NCBI GenBank assembly: GCA_030622805.1
Contig: JAUXFR010000003.1
Location: 1-15,656 of the forward strand
DNA from: Anaerolineae bacterium
GTDB lineage: Bacteria; Chloroflexota; Anaerolineae; Anaerolineales; UBA4823
Length of the DNA: 15,656 bases
Direction: 5' to 3'
Below the pieces are notes generated by a model, which did not search any database, was not told where the DNA came from, and saw only the letters and a program-made list of their open reading frames with translations. Both the position numbers and the translations under genes were made by a program. Shown here piece by piece: positions 1 to 7,802 of the stretch; the stretch's first letter is position 1; every line of letters begins with the position of its first letter.

Positions 1-1763
1 CATTCCAACAAACCCACGCTCTCCCGCAGTACCTGACCCGTATTTGTCACACTTCCGACCCGCAAAGCGTTCCGGCGTCTCAGTTCAATTGGGTCGATCG
101 CCAGTTTTTCAGCCAGCGTATCCATCATACTCTCAATTGCGAACGCTGACTGCGTAACACCAAAGCCACGAAAAGCTCCTGCTGGGGGATTATTCGTGTA
201 CATGGCATAGCAATCTGCGCGAGCATGCGGTACCTGGTAAGGTCCAGACGAATGGGTCGTAGCGCGGGTCATCACCTTCTCACTAAGCGAGGCATAAGCG
301 CCCGAGTCGCCATATAGTTCAGTCTCCACAGCAGTTATTCGACCATCAGTTCTTGCGCCAACCTTAACTCTGATCTGAGTTGCATGCCGTTTTGGATGCA
401 CCAGCAGGCTCTCGTGCCGGTCGAACAGCAGTTTCACTGGTTGACCTGACGCTTGCGCCAACAAAGCTGCATGAATCTGTCCAGCGATATCCTCCTTTCC
501 ACCAAAGCCTCCACCCATTAATTGACCGATCACCCGCACGCGTTCTTCAGACCATCCGAGTGCATTTGCGACCTGGTTGCGGTCAGCATAAGGAATCTGC
601 GAGCCAACATAGATTTCCATGCGACCGTCCGCAGTGGGTCGCGCAATACTACATTCTGGTTCAAGGAAAGCGTGTTCTGTGATAACAGTGTGGTATGTAT
701 GTTCAAGAACGATATCCGCTTCGGCAAATCCATGCTCAATATCCCCTTTGCGAACTTTGATATGCTTCAGCAAATTACCATCCGGATGCAGTGACGGTGT
801 ATCTACCTTACGAGCCTGTACCGGATCACTGATTATATTCAGCGGATCGTAAACAACCTCAATCATATCAACCGCCTGGCTGGCAATTTCCTTGGATTCA
901 GCAGCGACAATAGCAACCGCGTCGCCCACATAACGCACACGTTCTCCAACACCAACCAGAATCGGCCAATCCGGGATCACCAAACCGTGATATTTTTCAC
1001 CGGGGATATCTTCTGCTGTCAACACTACTAGAACTCCCGTCAGAGCTTTTGCCCGGGTTGTATCAATATGTTCAACGAATGCATGGGGGACTCCAGACCG
1101 TTTGACCCGAGCATAGAGCATCCCTTCAAATTGCAGATCATCGGTAAACTTTGCTTCACCGGTGACTTTCCCCACTGCATCTGGTCGCGGCTGCAAACTG
1201 CCAATAACTTCCAGCGGCTCTTCACTCTCAGAAATATCAACGGAAGGTAAATGATCACCGGTCCGCATTGTTAATGCAGCTGCTTTAATTGCATTGATAA
1301 TTGTCGGATACCCTGCGCAGCGACAGAGGGTGTCTTTCAGCGCATGGCGGATTTGCCCCTCCTCCGGGTCGGGTTCGGTTTGCAGCAGTGCATATGCGGT
1401 CATCAACTGCCCAGGGATGCAGAATCCACACTGGACTGCTCCGTAGTCAATAAACGCCCGCTGCAGTGGATGCAGTTTGAACCTCTGTTCACTATCAACA
1501 GCCAGATTTGGCTTCCAATCATCCGATGTTCGGGAGGCAAGCCCTTCGATTGTCAAAATCTGCTTTCCGTCCGCCCGCGCTGCCGGGTATATGCAGGACA
1601 ATTGAGGCTTCCCACCTACCAGAACTGTACAGGCACCACATTCAGCTTCGTTGCAGCCAATCTTTGTACCAGTCAATCCAAGCTGCTCGCGCAACAGGTC
1701 TGACAGCATTTCACCTGGCTTTTCCGCAATCGCCATCAGTTTACCATTGACGATCAATTCCAT
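1..1763 (-). CDS. Fused [2Fe-2S]/molybdopterin subunit of a molybdenum hydroxylase (XdhD-like), partial at the left edge
   Basis: This is the Mo-binding catalytic chain of a xanthine dehydrogenase/aldehyde oxidase family enzyme, which hydroxylates N-heterocycles or aldehydes with water and passes electrons through two [2Fe-2S] clusters to FAD. The frame is open from the ATG at 1763 to the window edge, giving 587 codons with the C-terminal part missing. Residues 1-85 are a plant-type ferredoxin domain (C37, C42, C45, C57). Residues 95-160 are the second cluster domain (QCGFC with C112 and C115; CRCAGY with C147 and C149). After a linker, the Mo domains start near 190 and show GKVTGEAKF, EHAFLEPE (363-370), GGGFGGKED (417-425), HPKRH (456-460) and GAFRGFG (529-535). 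The start lies 16 bases after the stop of the FAD subunit, so the two are co-transcribed; the ribosome site is weak (GAG, 9 bases before ATG). XDHs usually carry the Fe-S domain separately or fused with FAD, so Fe-S plus Mo without FAD points to the XdhD or aldehyde oxidoreductase (Mop) layout. Family certain; substrate unknown. Confidence 0.93.
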   Translation of the reverse strand, partial: MELIVNGKLMAIAEKPGEMLSDLLREQLGLTGTKIGCNEAECGACTVLVGGKPQLSCIYPAARADGKQILTIEGLASRTSDDWKPNLAVDSEQRFKLHPLQRAFIDYGAVQCGFCIPGQLMTAYALLQTEPDPEEGQIRHALKDTLCRCAGYPTIINAIKAAALTMRTGDHLPSVDISESEEPLEVIGSLQPRPDAVGKVTGEAKFTDDLQFEGMLYARVKRSGVPHAFVEHIDTTRAKALTGVLVVLTAEDIPGEKYHGLVIPDWPILVGVGERVRYVGDAVAIVAAESKEIASQAVDMIEVVYDPLNIISDPVQARKVDTPSLHPDGNLLKHIKVRKGDIEHGFAEADIVLEHTYHTVITEHAFLEPECSIARPTADGRMEIYVGSQIPYADRNQVANALGWSEERVRVIGQLMGGGFGGKEDIAGQIHAALLAQASGQPVKLLFDRHESLLVHPKRHATQIRVKVGARTDGRITAVETELYGDSGAYASLSEKVMTRATTHSSGPYQVPHARADCYAMYTNNPPAGAFRGFGVTQSAFAIESMMDTLAEKLAIDPIELRRRNALRVGSVTNTGQVLRESVGLLE

Positions 1764-1779
1764 CTGCGAAATCTCTTTT

Positions 1780-2658
1780 TCACTCCTGATGTGATCTTTC
1801 CCAGGCAGTCTTAAGTGTGTCTTCCAGCAATACCTTAGCTACATGGCGGCGATAATCACTCGTTGCCCTGTGCCGGCTGGTCCGCAAACTTGCCTCAGAA
1901 ATTAATATGTCCATTGCCCGGGTTATCCCAGCGTCATCCATTTTCCTCCCACGCAAGAAATCTTCTGTCTTTTTTGCACGGAAAGGTTTAGGACCTCCCG
2001 GACCAACCGCTATCCGGACGTCACTAATAATATCGTCCGCTCGTCTGAGCCATACGCCCATGTTTAGAATTGCTATTGCAACACCCTGTGGTCGCATGAT
2101 CCGGCGAAACGCAGATCCATCAGAATCTCCCGCTAACGGCAAATGGAAGCCGATCAGCAATTCATTTTGAGGGTGCAAAGCAGAACGTCCAGGACCCAGG
2201 AACAACTCTTGAAGTTCCATGACGTGAGTATGTTTAAGATCAACAACTTCAGCCCCGGCATTCAAGGCCAGTAAAGCGATCGTGCCATCAGCGGCGGGCA
2301 AAGCATGAGCCACATTTCCACCCAAGGTAGCCGTGTTGCGTATCTGTGGTCCACCAATAAGACCGCACGCCTCTTGAAGTGCCCTGGCGTGCTCATATAT
2401 GATCGACGATGCCGTAATACGCTGCAGGGGAATCGCAGCACCGATGAATATGCCTGGCTTTCGGACTTCCAGGCAGGACAATTCGGGAATCAGTATTATA
2501 TCTACTAAAGAGTGGACAGGCGCGTGCCGTCCCTGCTGCAGGTCAAGCAGCAGGTCTGTACCACCAGCAATCACCCTGGCGGAGCCAGGTGCAGTTGCGA
2601 GCGTTTGCAAAGCATCATGGATGCTGGTTGCGAGATGATATTCTTCCCAGAGGTTCAT
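1780..2658 (-). CDS. FAD-binding subunit of a molybdenum hydroxylase (CoxM/XdhB/YgfM family)
   Basis: This 292-residue protein carries the FAD that takes electrons from the Fe-S clusters of the partner subunit and passes them to NAD or another acceptor. The N-terminal PCMH-type FAD fold shows the flavin loop AGGTDLLLDLQQG near residues 31-43 and the second FAD motif IRNTATLGGNVAHALPAADG near 106-125. The C-terminal CO dehydrogenase flavoprotein domain follows (GFHLPL, FRRIMRPQGVAIAILN, AVGPGGPKPFRA). Its length is typical of the family. No 4Fe-4S insertion like that of 4-hydroxybenzoyl-CoA reductase is visible. The ATG at 2658 is the only standard start after the upstream in-frame TAA. It has no clear Shine-Dalgarno sequence; a strong palindrome sits in its place (see 2661-2672). 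It is the first gene of the operon and lies 16 bases upstream of the fused Fe-S/Mo gene, the same order as ygfM-xdhD in E. coli. Confidence 0.93.
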   Translation of the reverse strand: MNLWEEYHLATSIHDALQTLATAPGSARVIAGGTDLLLDLQQGRHAPVHSLVDIILIPELSCLEVRKPGIFIGAAIPLQRITASSIIYEHARALQEACGLIGGPQIRNTATLGGNVAHALPAADGTIALLALNAGAEVVDLKHTHVMELQELFLGPGRSALHPQNELLIGFHLPLAGDSDGSAFRRIMRPQGVAIAILNMGVWLRRADDIISDVRIAVGPGGPKPFRAKKTEDFLRGRKMDDAGITRAMDILISEASLRTSRHRATSDYRRHVAKVLLEDTLKTAWERSHQE

Positions 2659-2660
2659 GG

Positions 2661-2672
2661 ATCGGCGCCGAT
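2661..2672. other. Perfect 12-bp palindrome directly before the FAD-subunit start codon
   Basis: ATCGGCGCCGAT is self-complementary and ends 2 bases before the ATG at 2658 on the minus strand. The outer bases (GGA on one side, CC on the other) extend it with one bulged A. It covers the place where a ribosome binding site should be, so it could act as an operator in DNA or as a hairpin limiting translation in RNA. The function is inferred only from position. Confidence 0.4.
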
Positions 2673-2690
2673 TCCAGACGTCAATTATTG

Positions 2691-2716
2691 GACGGGGGCT
2701 CTTTTCGACGGGGGCT
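2691..2716. repeat. Tandem direct repeat GACGGGGGCT x2 in the leader of the Mo-hydroxylase operon
   Basis: Two exact copies of a 10-base unit lie at 2691-2700 and 2707-2716 with a 6-base spacer (period 16). They fall in the 5' leader of the minus-strand operon, between its putative promoter (2774-2801) and the start codon (2658). The surrounding 100 bases are distinctly GC-rich and also contain the short inverted repeat CAGGTCCCACCTG (2736-2748). They may be binding sites for a regulator or part of a structured leader RNA. Confidence 0.45.
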
Positions 2717-2773
2717 TACCCACCCGACGCCGCCACAGGTCCCACCTGCGACGACCACCGATCCAGTTAACCT

Positions 2774-2801
2774 ATTCTAACATATAAACAGATACCATCA
2801 G
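2774..2801 (-). promoter_or_regulatory. Putative extended -10 promoter of the Mo-hydroxylase operon
   Basis: On the minus strand TAGAAT (2779-2774) is preceded by TGT, giving TGnTAGAAT, an extended -10. A weak -35 (CTGATG, 2801-2796) lies 16 bases upstream. Transcription would start near 2767 and leave a leader of about 108 bases that carries the direct repeat and the palindrome. Confidence 0.4.
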
Positions 2802-2879
2802 GTCTTATGGCGAATCCATCAGCCAACCAGGATATCCAAGGAATGAAGATTAACTTCGGCTTTTTTCTATCAACCAATT

Positions 2880-2888
2880 TGATATAAT
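2880..2888 (+). promoter_or_regulatory. Extended -10 promoter of the M20 dipeptidase gene
   Basis: TGATATAAT is a consensus TATAAT with an extended TGn. No good -35 is visible 16-18 bases upstream, as is common for extended -10 promoters. The predicted start near 2895 leaves a leader of about 44 bases before the ATG at 2939. The ribosome site AGGAGA (2927-2932) sits 6 bases before that ATG. Confidence 0.5.
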
Positions 2889-2938
2889 AGCCTACTGTAC
2901 GAACCAAGGAAATTAATTATTTATACAGGAGACAAAGA

Positions 2939-4318
2939 ATGGGTGACCAACTCAACCAAGCATTAAACTACGCCAGCGAAAACCGAGAGAAAATACTCGA
3001 CGAATTGATCGAATTTGTACAAATCCCTTCAATATCCACCGACCCGGAGGCTGTACAAGAAATCCAACAGGCAGCAGGTTGGGTGGCAAATCAGCTTAAA
3101 TCATTGGGAATGGACAACGTCCAGGTTATACCTACTGACCGGCATCCCGTTGTTTTTGGGGAATCGCTGAGAGCCGGTAAAGACAAGCCCACCGCTCTTA
3201 TATACGGACACTACGATGTACAACCAGCAGATCCAATAGAATTATGGGAAAGCCCACCATTTGAAGCCACACAACGAGGGGAAAACCTGTATGGGCGCGG
3301 CGCTTCGGATATGAAGGGGCAGGTAGTGATCAGCCTAAAAGCAGTTGAAGCCCTGGTTAATTGTGGGGAGCTGCCCATCAACGTCAAGTTTATCATCGAG
3401 GGGGAAGAAGAGATTGGCTCCCCAAACCTGAGCGACTTCATTGCAAACCATAAAGACCTGCTGGCTTGTGATTTTGCCATCAACCCAGACACCGGCATTA
3501 TCGCGCCGGATATACCAACGATTACGTACGGTCTGCGCGGGCTGGCGTACTTTGAAATCAGATTATATGGTCCCGATCACGATTTGCATTCCGGGATCTA
3601 CGGCGGTGTAGTACACAACCCTGCTCAGGTGTTATGCGAGCTGATCGCCGGCATGCATGATAGGGAGGGTCGAGTGACGCTTCCTGGTTATTATGATAGT
3701 GTTCGCTCACTGAGTGAAGATGAGCGTGCTGAACTGGCACGGCTGCCCATGGACGAAGAATTCTACCTGAAGCAGACCGGTGTTCCAGAGCTGTATGGTG
3801 AAGCGGGGTACTCGCCCGTCGAGCGTACTGGCGTTCGTCCTACACTGGAAGTCAACGGCTTACTCTCAGGTTTTACAGGAGAGGGGTCAAAAACTGTTAT
3901 CCCCGCGTATGCAATGGCGAAAATTTCCATGCGTCTGGTACCGGATCAAGATCCAAAACAGGTTCACGACCAGCTAGAGCATTATTTGGATACCAACGTA
4001 CCGGACACCGTAAAATGGGAATTGATCGATCATGCAGGCGCTTCTGCATCTCTCACTGACCGCAATCTACCCGAAGTACTTGCCTTGAGTGAAGCGATGG
4101 AAGACACCTGGGGAATACGTCCAGTGTACAAGCGTGAAGGTGGAACAGTCCCCGTAGTCGCACAATTTCGTGACATATTGGGTATTGATACTGTGTCAAC
4201 CGGATTCGGTCTGCCGGACGACAATCTGCACGCTCCAAACGAGAAAATTCACCTGCCAACTTTCTATAACGGTCTTGAAACCTTTATCCGTTATCTATAC
4301 ATCCTCGGAAATTCATAA
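2939..4318 (+). CDS. M20 family metallopeptidase (dipeptidase)
   Basis: This cytoplasmic two-zinc exopeptidase probably cleaves dipeptides or short peptides. It has 459 residues, the usual length of the dipeptidase/CNDP-like branch of family M20, and no signal peptide. The metal and catalytic residues are in place: GHYDVQP (H91 ligand, D93 catalytic helper), GASDMKG (D124 bridging ligand), EGEEEIGS (E157 general base, E158 ligand), INPD (D184 ligand) and a C-terminal LHAPNE (His ligand). The dimerisation or lid domain occupies roughly residues 200-370, including LHSGIYGG and an arginine-containing SMRLVPDQDP segment. The start is well supported by AGGAGA 6 bases upstream. It stands alone between a divergent Mo-hydroxylase operon and the DUF1385 gene, so it is probably monocistronic. 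No obvious terminator follows. The exact substrate cannot be read from the sequence. Confidence 0.93.
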   Translation: MGDQLNQALNYASENREKILDELIEFVQIPSISTDPEAVQEIQQAAGWVANQLKSLGMDNVQVIPTDRHPVVFGESLRAGKDKPTALIYGHYDVQPADPIELWESPPFEATQRGENLYGRGASDMKGQVVISLKAVEALVNCGELPINVKFIIEGEEEIGSPNLSDFIANHKDLLACDFAINPDTGIIAPDIPTITYGLRGLAYFEIRLYGPDHDLHSGIYGGVVHNPAQVLCELIAGMHDREGRVTLPGYYDSVRSLSEDERAELARLPMDEEFYLKQTGVPELYGEAGYSPVERTGVRPTLEVNGLLSGFTGEGSKTVIPAYAMAKISMRLVPDQDPKQVHDQLEHYLDTNVPDTVKWELIDHAGASASLTDRNLPEVLALSEAMEDTWGIRPVYKREGGTVPVVAQFRDILGIDTVSTGFGLPDDNLHAPNEKIHLPTFYNGLETFIRYLYILGNS

Positions 4319-4510
4319 CGAGAGTAGATAGGAACAAGACAAGACAGACGATTTTCATACATATTGGATTCTGATATCTGAGTTCTATTAACAATTCATG
4401 ATTATTGTACCAATTGTATAAACTATCTAATATAATAGACATTAATAATCAAATCAGAGTCAACATTACACGGGTTAACACTTCGTTAGTCCAACTAAAG
4501 AATCAAAATT
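4319..4510 (+). promoter_or_regulatory. Intergenic region with a -10 box before the DUF1385 gene
   Basis: This AT-rich spacer has a consensus TATAAT at 4431-4436. No -35 is well placed: the best, TTGTAC (4405-4410), gives a 20-base spacer. ATTGTA occurs twice just upstream (4404-4409 and 4413-4418). No terminator hairpin was found for the preceding dipeptidase gene. The rest shows nothing recognisable. Confidence 0.35.
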
Positions 4511-5419
4511 ATGAGTCAAGAAATTACAACTTACGGTGGTCAGGCAGTAATTGAAGGTGTGATGATGCGGGGTTCAAAAAACGTCGCAATCGCTATGCGG
4601 GCTCCAGATCAAGAAATCGTCATTCACACCGAATCCCTTTCCGGGATATACAAGAGCCGCTTGATCAAGGTACCATTCCTACGAGGACTTATCGCTTTAT
4701 GGGACGCCCTGGGTCTCGGGACGCGTGCTCTGACCATCTCCGCCAACACCCAAACTGGTGAAGATGAAGAAATAGGCGGTCCCGCACTGTACATCACCCT
4801 CGGGATTTCCCTGGCATTTGGAGTCGGCTTGTTCTTCCTTGCACCCGCTTTGGTTGGCTATCTGACAGAAGTGTTGCTCAACACCGAAAGCGCTGCCTGG
4901 TGGGGGAACCTGGTTGAGGGCATAATCCGCTTATTGCTCCTGGTCGGATACATATGGCTGATCGGCAGGCTTCCCGACATCCAGCGCGTCTTTGCATATC
5001 ATGGCGCTGAGCACAAGACGATCAACGCTTATGAAGCAAATGCTGAGCTCACACCCCAAATCGTCGCGCAACACTCGATCGAACACCCGCGTTGTGGTAC
5101 TGCATTTCTGCTGACATTGGTCGTATTCTCAGTGCTTTTCTTCAGCTTGCTGGGACCCTTGCCGATAGGTTGGCGGCTGGTCAGCCGCATTTTATTCATC
5201 CCATTTCTCGCCGGTGTAGCGTACGAATACATCCGGTGGACCGCCAGACACATGGATTCACCAATTGTCAGGTTGCTGGTTAAACCCAACCTAGCTTTGC
5301 AGCATCTAACCACACGCGAACCAGATCTTTCAATGCTGGAGGTCGGTATTGCTGCGTTTAAGGCAATGCGCGCTGAAGAATCAACAGATCAGTACGATGA
5401 ATCCCTCGTGAGCTTATAG
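4511..5419 (+). CDS. DUF1385 family membrane protein (YqhQ-like)
   Basis: This 302-residue integral membrane protein belongs to the conserved DUF1385/COG3872 family (B. subtilis YqhQ), whose biochemical role is not established. Family signatures are the N-terminal GGQAVIEGVMMRG (residues 9-21), the HGAEHKTINAYE block (164-175) and HPRCGT (192-197). The conserved His, Glu and Cys residues suggest metal binding, as has been proposed for the family. About four hydrophobic segments are visible, near 93-118, 138-155, 198-214 and 222-240. The start gives the family's normal N-terminus although the Shine-Dalgarno is poor. The lipoprotein gene begins 50 bases downstream on the same strand. I infer that these genes and the following glycosidase could be transcribed together. 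Family assignment is firm; function unknown. Confidence 0.9.
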   Translation: MSQEITTYGGQAVIEGVMMRGSKNVAIAMRAPDQEIVIHTESLSGIYKSRLIKVPFLRGLIALWDALGLGTRALTISANTQTGEDEEIGGPALYITLGISLAFGVGLFFLAPALVGYLTEVLLNTESAAWWGNLVEGIIRLLLLVGYIWLIGRLPDIQRVFAYHGAEHKTINAYEANAELTPQIVAQHSIEHPRCGTAFLLTLVVFSVLFFSLLGPLPIGWRLVSRILFIPFLAGVAYEYIRWTARHMDSPIVRLLVKPNLALQHLTTREPDLSMLEVGIAAFKAMRAEESTDQYDESLVSL

Positions 5420-5435
5420 CCAGGAAAAAACTGGC
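5419..5435 (+). other. Short hairpin after the DUF1385 stop codon
   Basis: GCCAG (5419-5423) and CTGGC (5431-5435) can form a 5-bp stem with a 7-base A-rich loop that begins at the last base of the stop codon. It is not followed by a T run, so it is a weak candidate for an RNA-end or pause structure and not a convincing intrinsic terminator. Confidence 0.2.
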
Positions 5436-5469
5436 AAATTAAACAACAGCATTTTACTCCCATCTACGT

Positions 5470-6888
5470 ATGATGAAAATCCGCAAATTGTTTAAGGTTG
5501 TTAAACAAGCAAATGTTATTGCGGTTATCATTATCCTGGCACTGTTATATTCAAGCTGCGGGAAAAACACTACCGAACCCACAACTTCAGAGCCTCCTGA
5601 ACCCACCCATATCCCAACCGCCACAGATATCCCCCTTGCTGACCTCACTATTAAATCCATAGATATGGAGATCAGAAATGGGGAGATATGTGAAGACCTG
5701 CTCAGCCGCATGGAGGTTATCATAGAAGTCCTGAATCAGGGTCAGGCGAAAACAGGTCCTTTTGCAGTGAAAGTTAACGACAGGTCGCATTACGTAATTG
5801 GCGGTCTGGATACCGGCGAAACTATTCAACTGCGTCTCCCAGGAGTTAATGAACATACAATAATCCTGGTAGATTCAAGCGACATAGTTCCTGAAAGCTA
5901 TGAAGACAATAACCAGATAACCCAACAATTTGTTATTCCAACTCTGCCTGCTAATTGTTTAATTGAACTGACTCCTGCCGCTGAGATTATGAACCCTTTT
6001 GCGACCCTCGATGGTCATGATGGGAAAGTATGGTGTGTTAGGTTCTCACCAAGTGGGAATATCCTGGCTTCCGGCTCTGTTGATAACACATTGCGCCTGT
6101 GGTTGGTGGAAGAAACAATCCTGCTACGCACAATGTACGGGCACCCATTTCCCATAACTTCATTGGATTTCTCACCGGATGGAGCGAATATTGCGACAGG
6201 TTCAAGCGACGGATTGATCCGCATCTGGCGCATATCAGACGGACGATTAATAAAAACCCTGGTGGGTCATGCCGGTTGGATCAATGACCTTGAATACTCG
6301 CCTGACGGCAAAAGACTCGCTTCCGTTGCTGAAGATTTTACAGTTCGTATATGGCGAGTCAATGATGGCAAGCTGATGTATATTATTGACGAAGGCATGT
6401 CAATGATTCACGGATTAAGCTTTTCGCCAGATAGCAGTATGATCGCCTGGGCTGAAAATAATGGCATGATCAGAATCTGGCACGTAAATGATAAAAAATG
6501 GATAAATAATTTGTCAGGTCAAGTGGCTGCCTACAGCGTCTCTTTTTCGCCCGATGGCAACATGCTGGCAGCTGGCTATCGCGACGGCATTGTCAGGCTA
6601 TGGCAGATAACCGACAGTGAAGTCACTGCTCAACTACATGGACATGGTGATAGTGTTTCCGCCCTGGCATTCTCACCGGACGGCAAATGGCTCGTATCCG
6701 GGTCGCATGATTCAACACTTCAACTGTGGCAGGTCATCTCTGATGATGTGGACTATCCAGTCAAAAGACTCGTCATGCAGGCTCACGATGGTCCGGTGAA
6801 CAGTGTGAGTTTCTCTCCTGATGGAAAATTGATCGCATCCGGATCAGACGATGCCACTATCATGCTCTGGTCCGTCCCAGAGAATTAG
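5470..6888 (+). CDS. Lipoprotein with CARDB domain and seven-bladed WD40 propeller
   Basis: This predicted exported scaffold or binding protein of 472 residues starts with a basic n-region and a hydrophobic stretch (16-28) ending in YSSC. The likely lipidated Cys is residue 30; the Tyr at -3 is unusual for a lipobox. A Thr/Pro/Glu-rich linker (31-56) leads to a CARDB-like adhesion domain at about 57-157 (DLTIKSIDMEI, VIIEVLNQGQAKTGPFAVKV, YEDNNQ). Residues 178-472 hold seven WD40 repeats, each with a core like VxSxxFSPDGxxLASGSxDxTIRLW; the seventh ends four residues before the stop, so the propeller is complete. Repeats 4 and 5 have degenerate GH positions. WD40 propellers bind proteins and have no enzymatic residues of their own, so a partner at the cell surface is inferred. 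The double-ATG start lacks a Shine-Dalgarno. The downstream glycosidase begins 24 bases after the stop. Confidence 0.88.
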   Translation: MMKIRKLFKVVKQANVIAVIIILALLYSSCGKNTTEPTTSEPPEPTHIPTATDIPLADLTIKSIDMEIRNGEICEDLLSRMEVIIEVLNQGQAKTGPFAVKVNDRSHYVIGGLDTGETIQLRLPGVNEHTIILVDSSDIVPESYEDNNQITQQFVIPTLPANCLIELTPAAEIMNPFATLDGHDGKVWCVRFSPSGNILASGSVDNTLRLWLVEETILLRTMYGHPFPITSLDFSPDGANIATGSSDGLIRIWRISDGRLIKTLVGHAGWINDLEYSPDGKRLASVAEDFTVRIWRVNDGKLMYIIDEGMSMIHGLSFSPDSSMIAWAENNGMIRIWHVNDKKWINNLSGQVAAYSVSFSPDGNMLAAGYRDGIVRLWQITDSEVTAQLHGHGDSVSALAFSPDGKWLVSGSHDSTLQLWQVISDDVDYPVKRLVMQAHDGPVNSVSFSPDGKLIASGSDDATIMLWSVPEN

Positions 6889-6912
6889 TGTCTCCCCTCC
6901 CCAAAAAATTAT

Positions 6913-7794
6913 ATGCCACGTAAAATATTTATTCCCATAATATTCTTAGTTATTATTTGCAGCGTTTGCTTTGTAGCGGGAGCAGTGGCGTTCTGGCCTA
7001 GTCTGCGCCCGCAACCACCCGAGAAAAACGAGACCATATTTCAGGGCATCACCTACATAAGAGACGTGAGGCAATCCCCACGCCCTATGGTGGTTCATAT
7101 AATGATCGTAGACATCAAACAGAAAGGGATTTCATTTCTGGTCACCCCTGGTGACCCTGATGCAGACCTCTCTCTCAAAGCGCGCACAACATCACAATTT
7201 TTGGAAGATTTTAACTTGCAGGTAGCTGTCAACGGGGATGGCTTTTCGCCCTGGTATGACAACAGTATATTAGATTATTACCCCCACCCCGGTGATCCGG
7301 TTGAACCCCTTGGATTCGCCGCTTCCAAGGGAATTGTATACTCCCAGAACACTGATGCGGAGCCCGTTTTATATATTACGCGCACAAACCGGGCAGAATT
7401 TAATAATCCGCCAGGCAAGATCTACAATGCCATCTCTGGAAATGTCATGCTGGTTGATAAAGGTAAAGCACGCTCGCTATTAGATGAAAGTCCCCAACCA
7501 CGCACCGCCATCGGTCTGAATAAAAATGGTCGCTACCTGATCGTCGTTGTCGTCGACGGACGTATACCAGGTTACAGTGAAGGCGCCACATTGGCAGAGC
7601 TGTCCCAGATACTGATCGATTTTGGTGCGTACTCTGCCATGAACCTGGACGGGGGAGGATCATCTACGTTGGTAAAAGAAGGCGCGTATGGTACATCGTC
7701 ACTGCTCAACACGCCTGTGCAAAACCGAATCCCCAACCGACAGCGTGCTGTTGGCAACCACCTGGGCATATTCGCGAAACCAGTCGATAATTAA
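6913..7794 (+). CDS. Membrane-anchored phosphodiester glycosidase (NAGPA/DUF2233 family)
   Basis: The family includes the mammalian uncovering enzyme, which removes GlcNAc from a GlcNAc-phosphodiester; bacterial members are thought to act on sugar phosphodiesters of the envelope or exopolysaccharide. This 293-residue protein has one N-terminal hydrophobic helix (5-28) with the rest probably outside the membrane. It carries the family blocks VNGDGF (106-111), PRTAIG (196-201), VVVVDGR (211-217) and NLDGGGSST (244-252), with conserved Asp and Gly residues of the active site. The C-terminal RAVGNHLGIF is also typical. It lies 24 bases behind the WD40 lipoprotein on the same strand, which suggests an operon, and converges on yjbQ with an 8-base gap. 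No Shine-Dalgarno is evident. The fold family is clear; the substrate is not known. Confidence 0.88.
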   Translation: MPRKIFIPIIFLVIICSVCFVAGAVAFWPSLRPQPPEKNETIFQGITYIRDVRQSPRPMVVHIMIVDIKQKGISFLVTPGDPDADLSLKARTTSQFLEDFNLQVAVNGDGFSPWYDNSILDYYPHPGDPVEPLGFAASKGIVYSQNTDAEPVLYITRTNRAEFNNPPGKIYNAISGNVMLVDKGKARSLLDESPQPRTAIGLNKNGRYLIVVVVDGRIPGYSEGATLAELSQILIDFGAYSAMNLDGGGSSTLVKEGAYGTSSLLNTPVQNRIPNRQRAVGNHLGIFAKPVDN

Positions 7795-7802
7795 GTTTAT
7801 AT

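Noticed and set aside
530..1258. Minus- and plus-strand ORFs of 60-119 codons inside the Mo-hydroxylase gene
   Set aside because: They are in other frames than the continuous 587-codon frame, which shows all family motifs; the short ones resemble no protein.
2659..2770. Known riboswitch class (purine, molybdenum cofactor or preQ1) in the Mo-hydroxylase leader
   Set aside because: I could not match conserved loop sequences of any of these classes; only unclassified repeats and hairpins are visible.
2844..2866. GAAG/CTTC mini-hairpin followed by six T as an intrinsic terminator
   Set aside because: The stem is only 4 bp and there is no plus-strand gene upstream to terminate; it lies just before the dipeptidase promoter.
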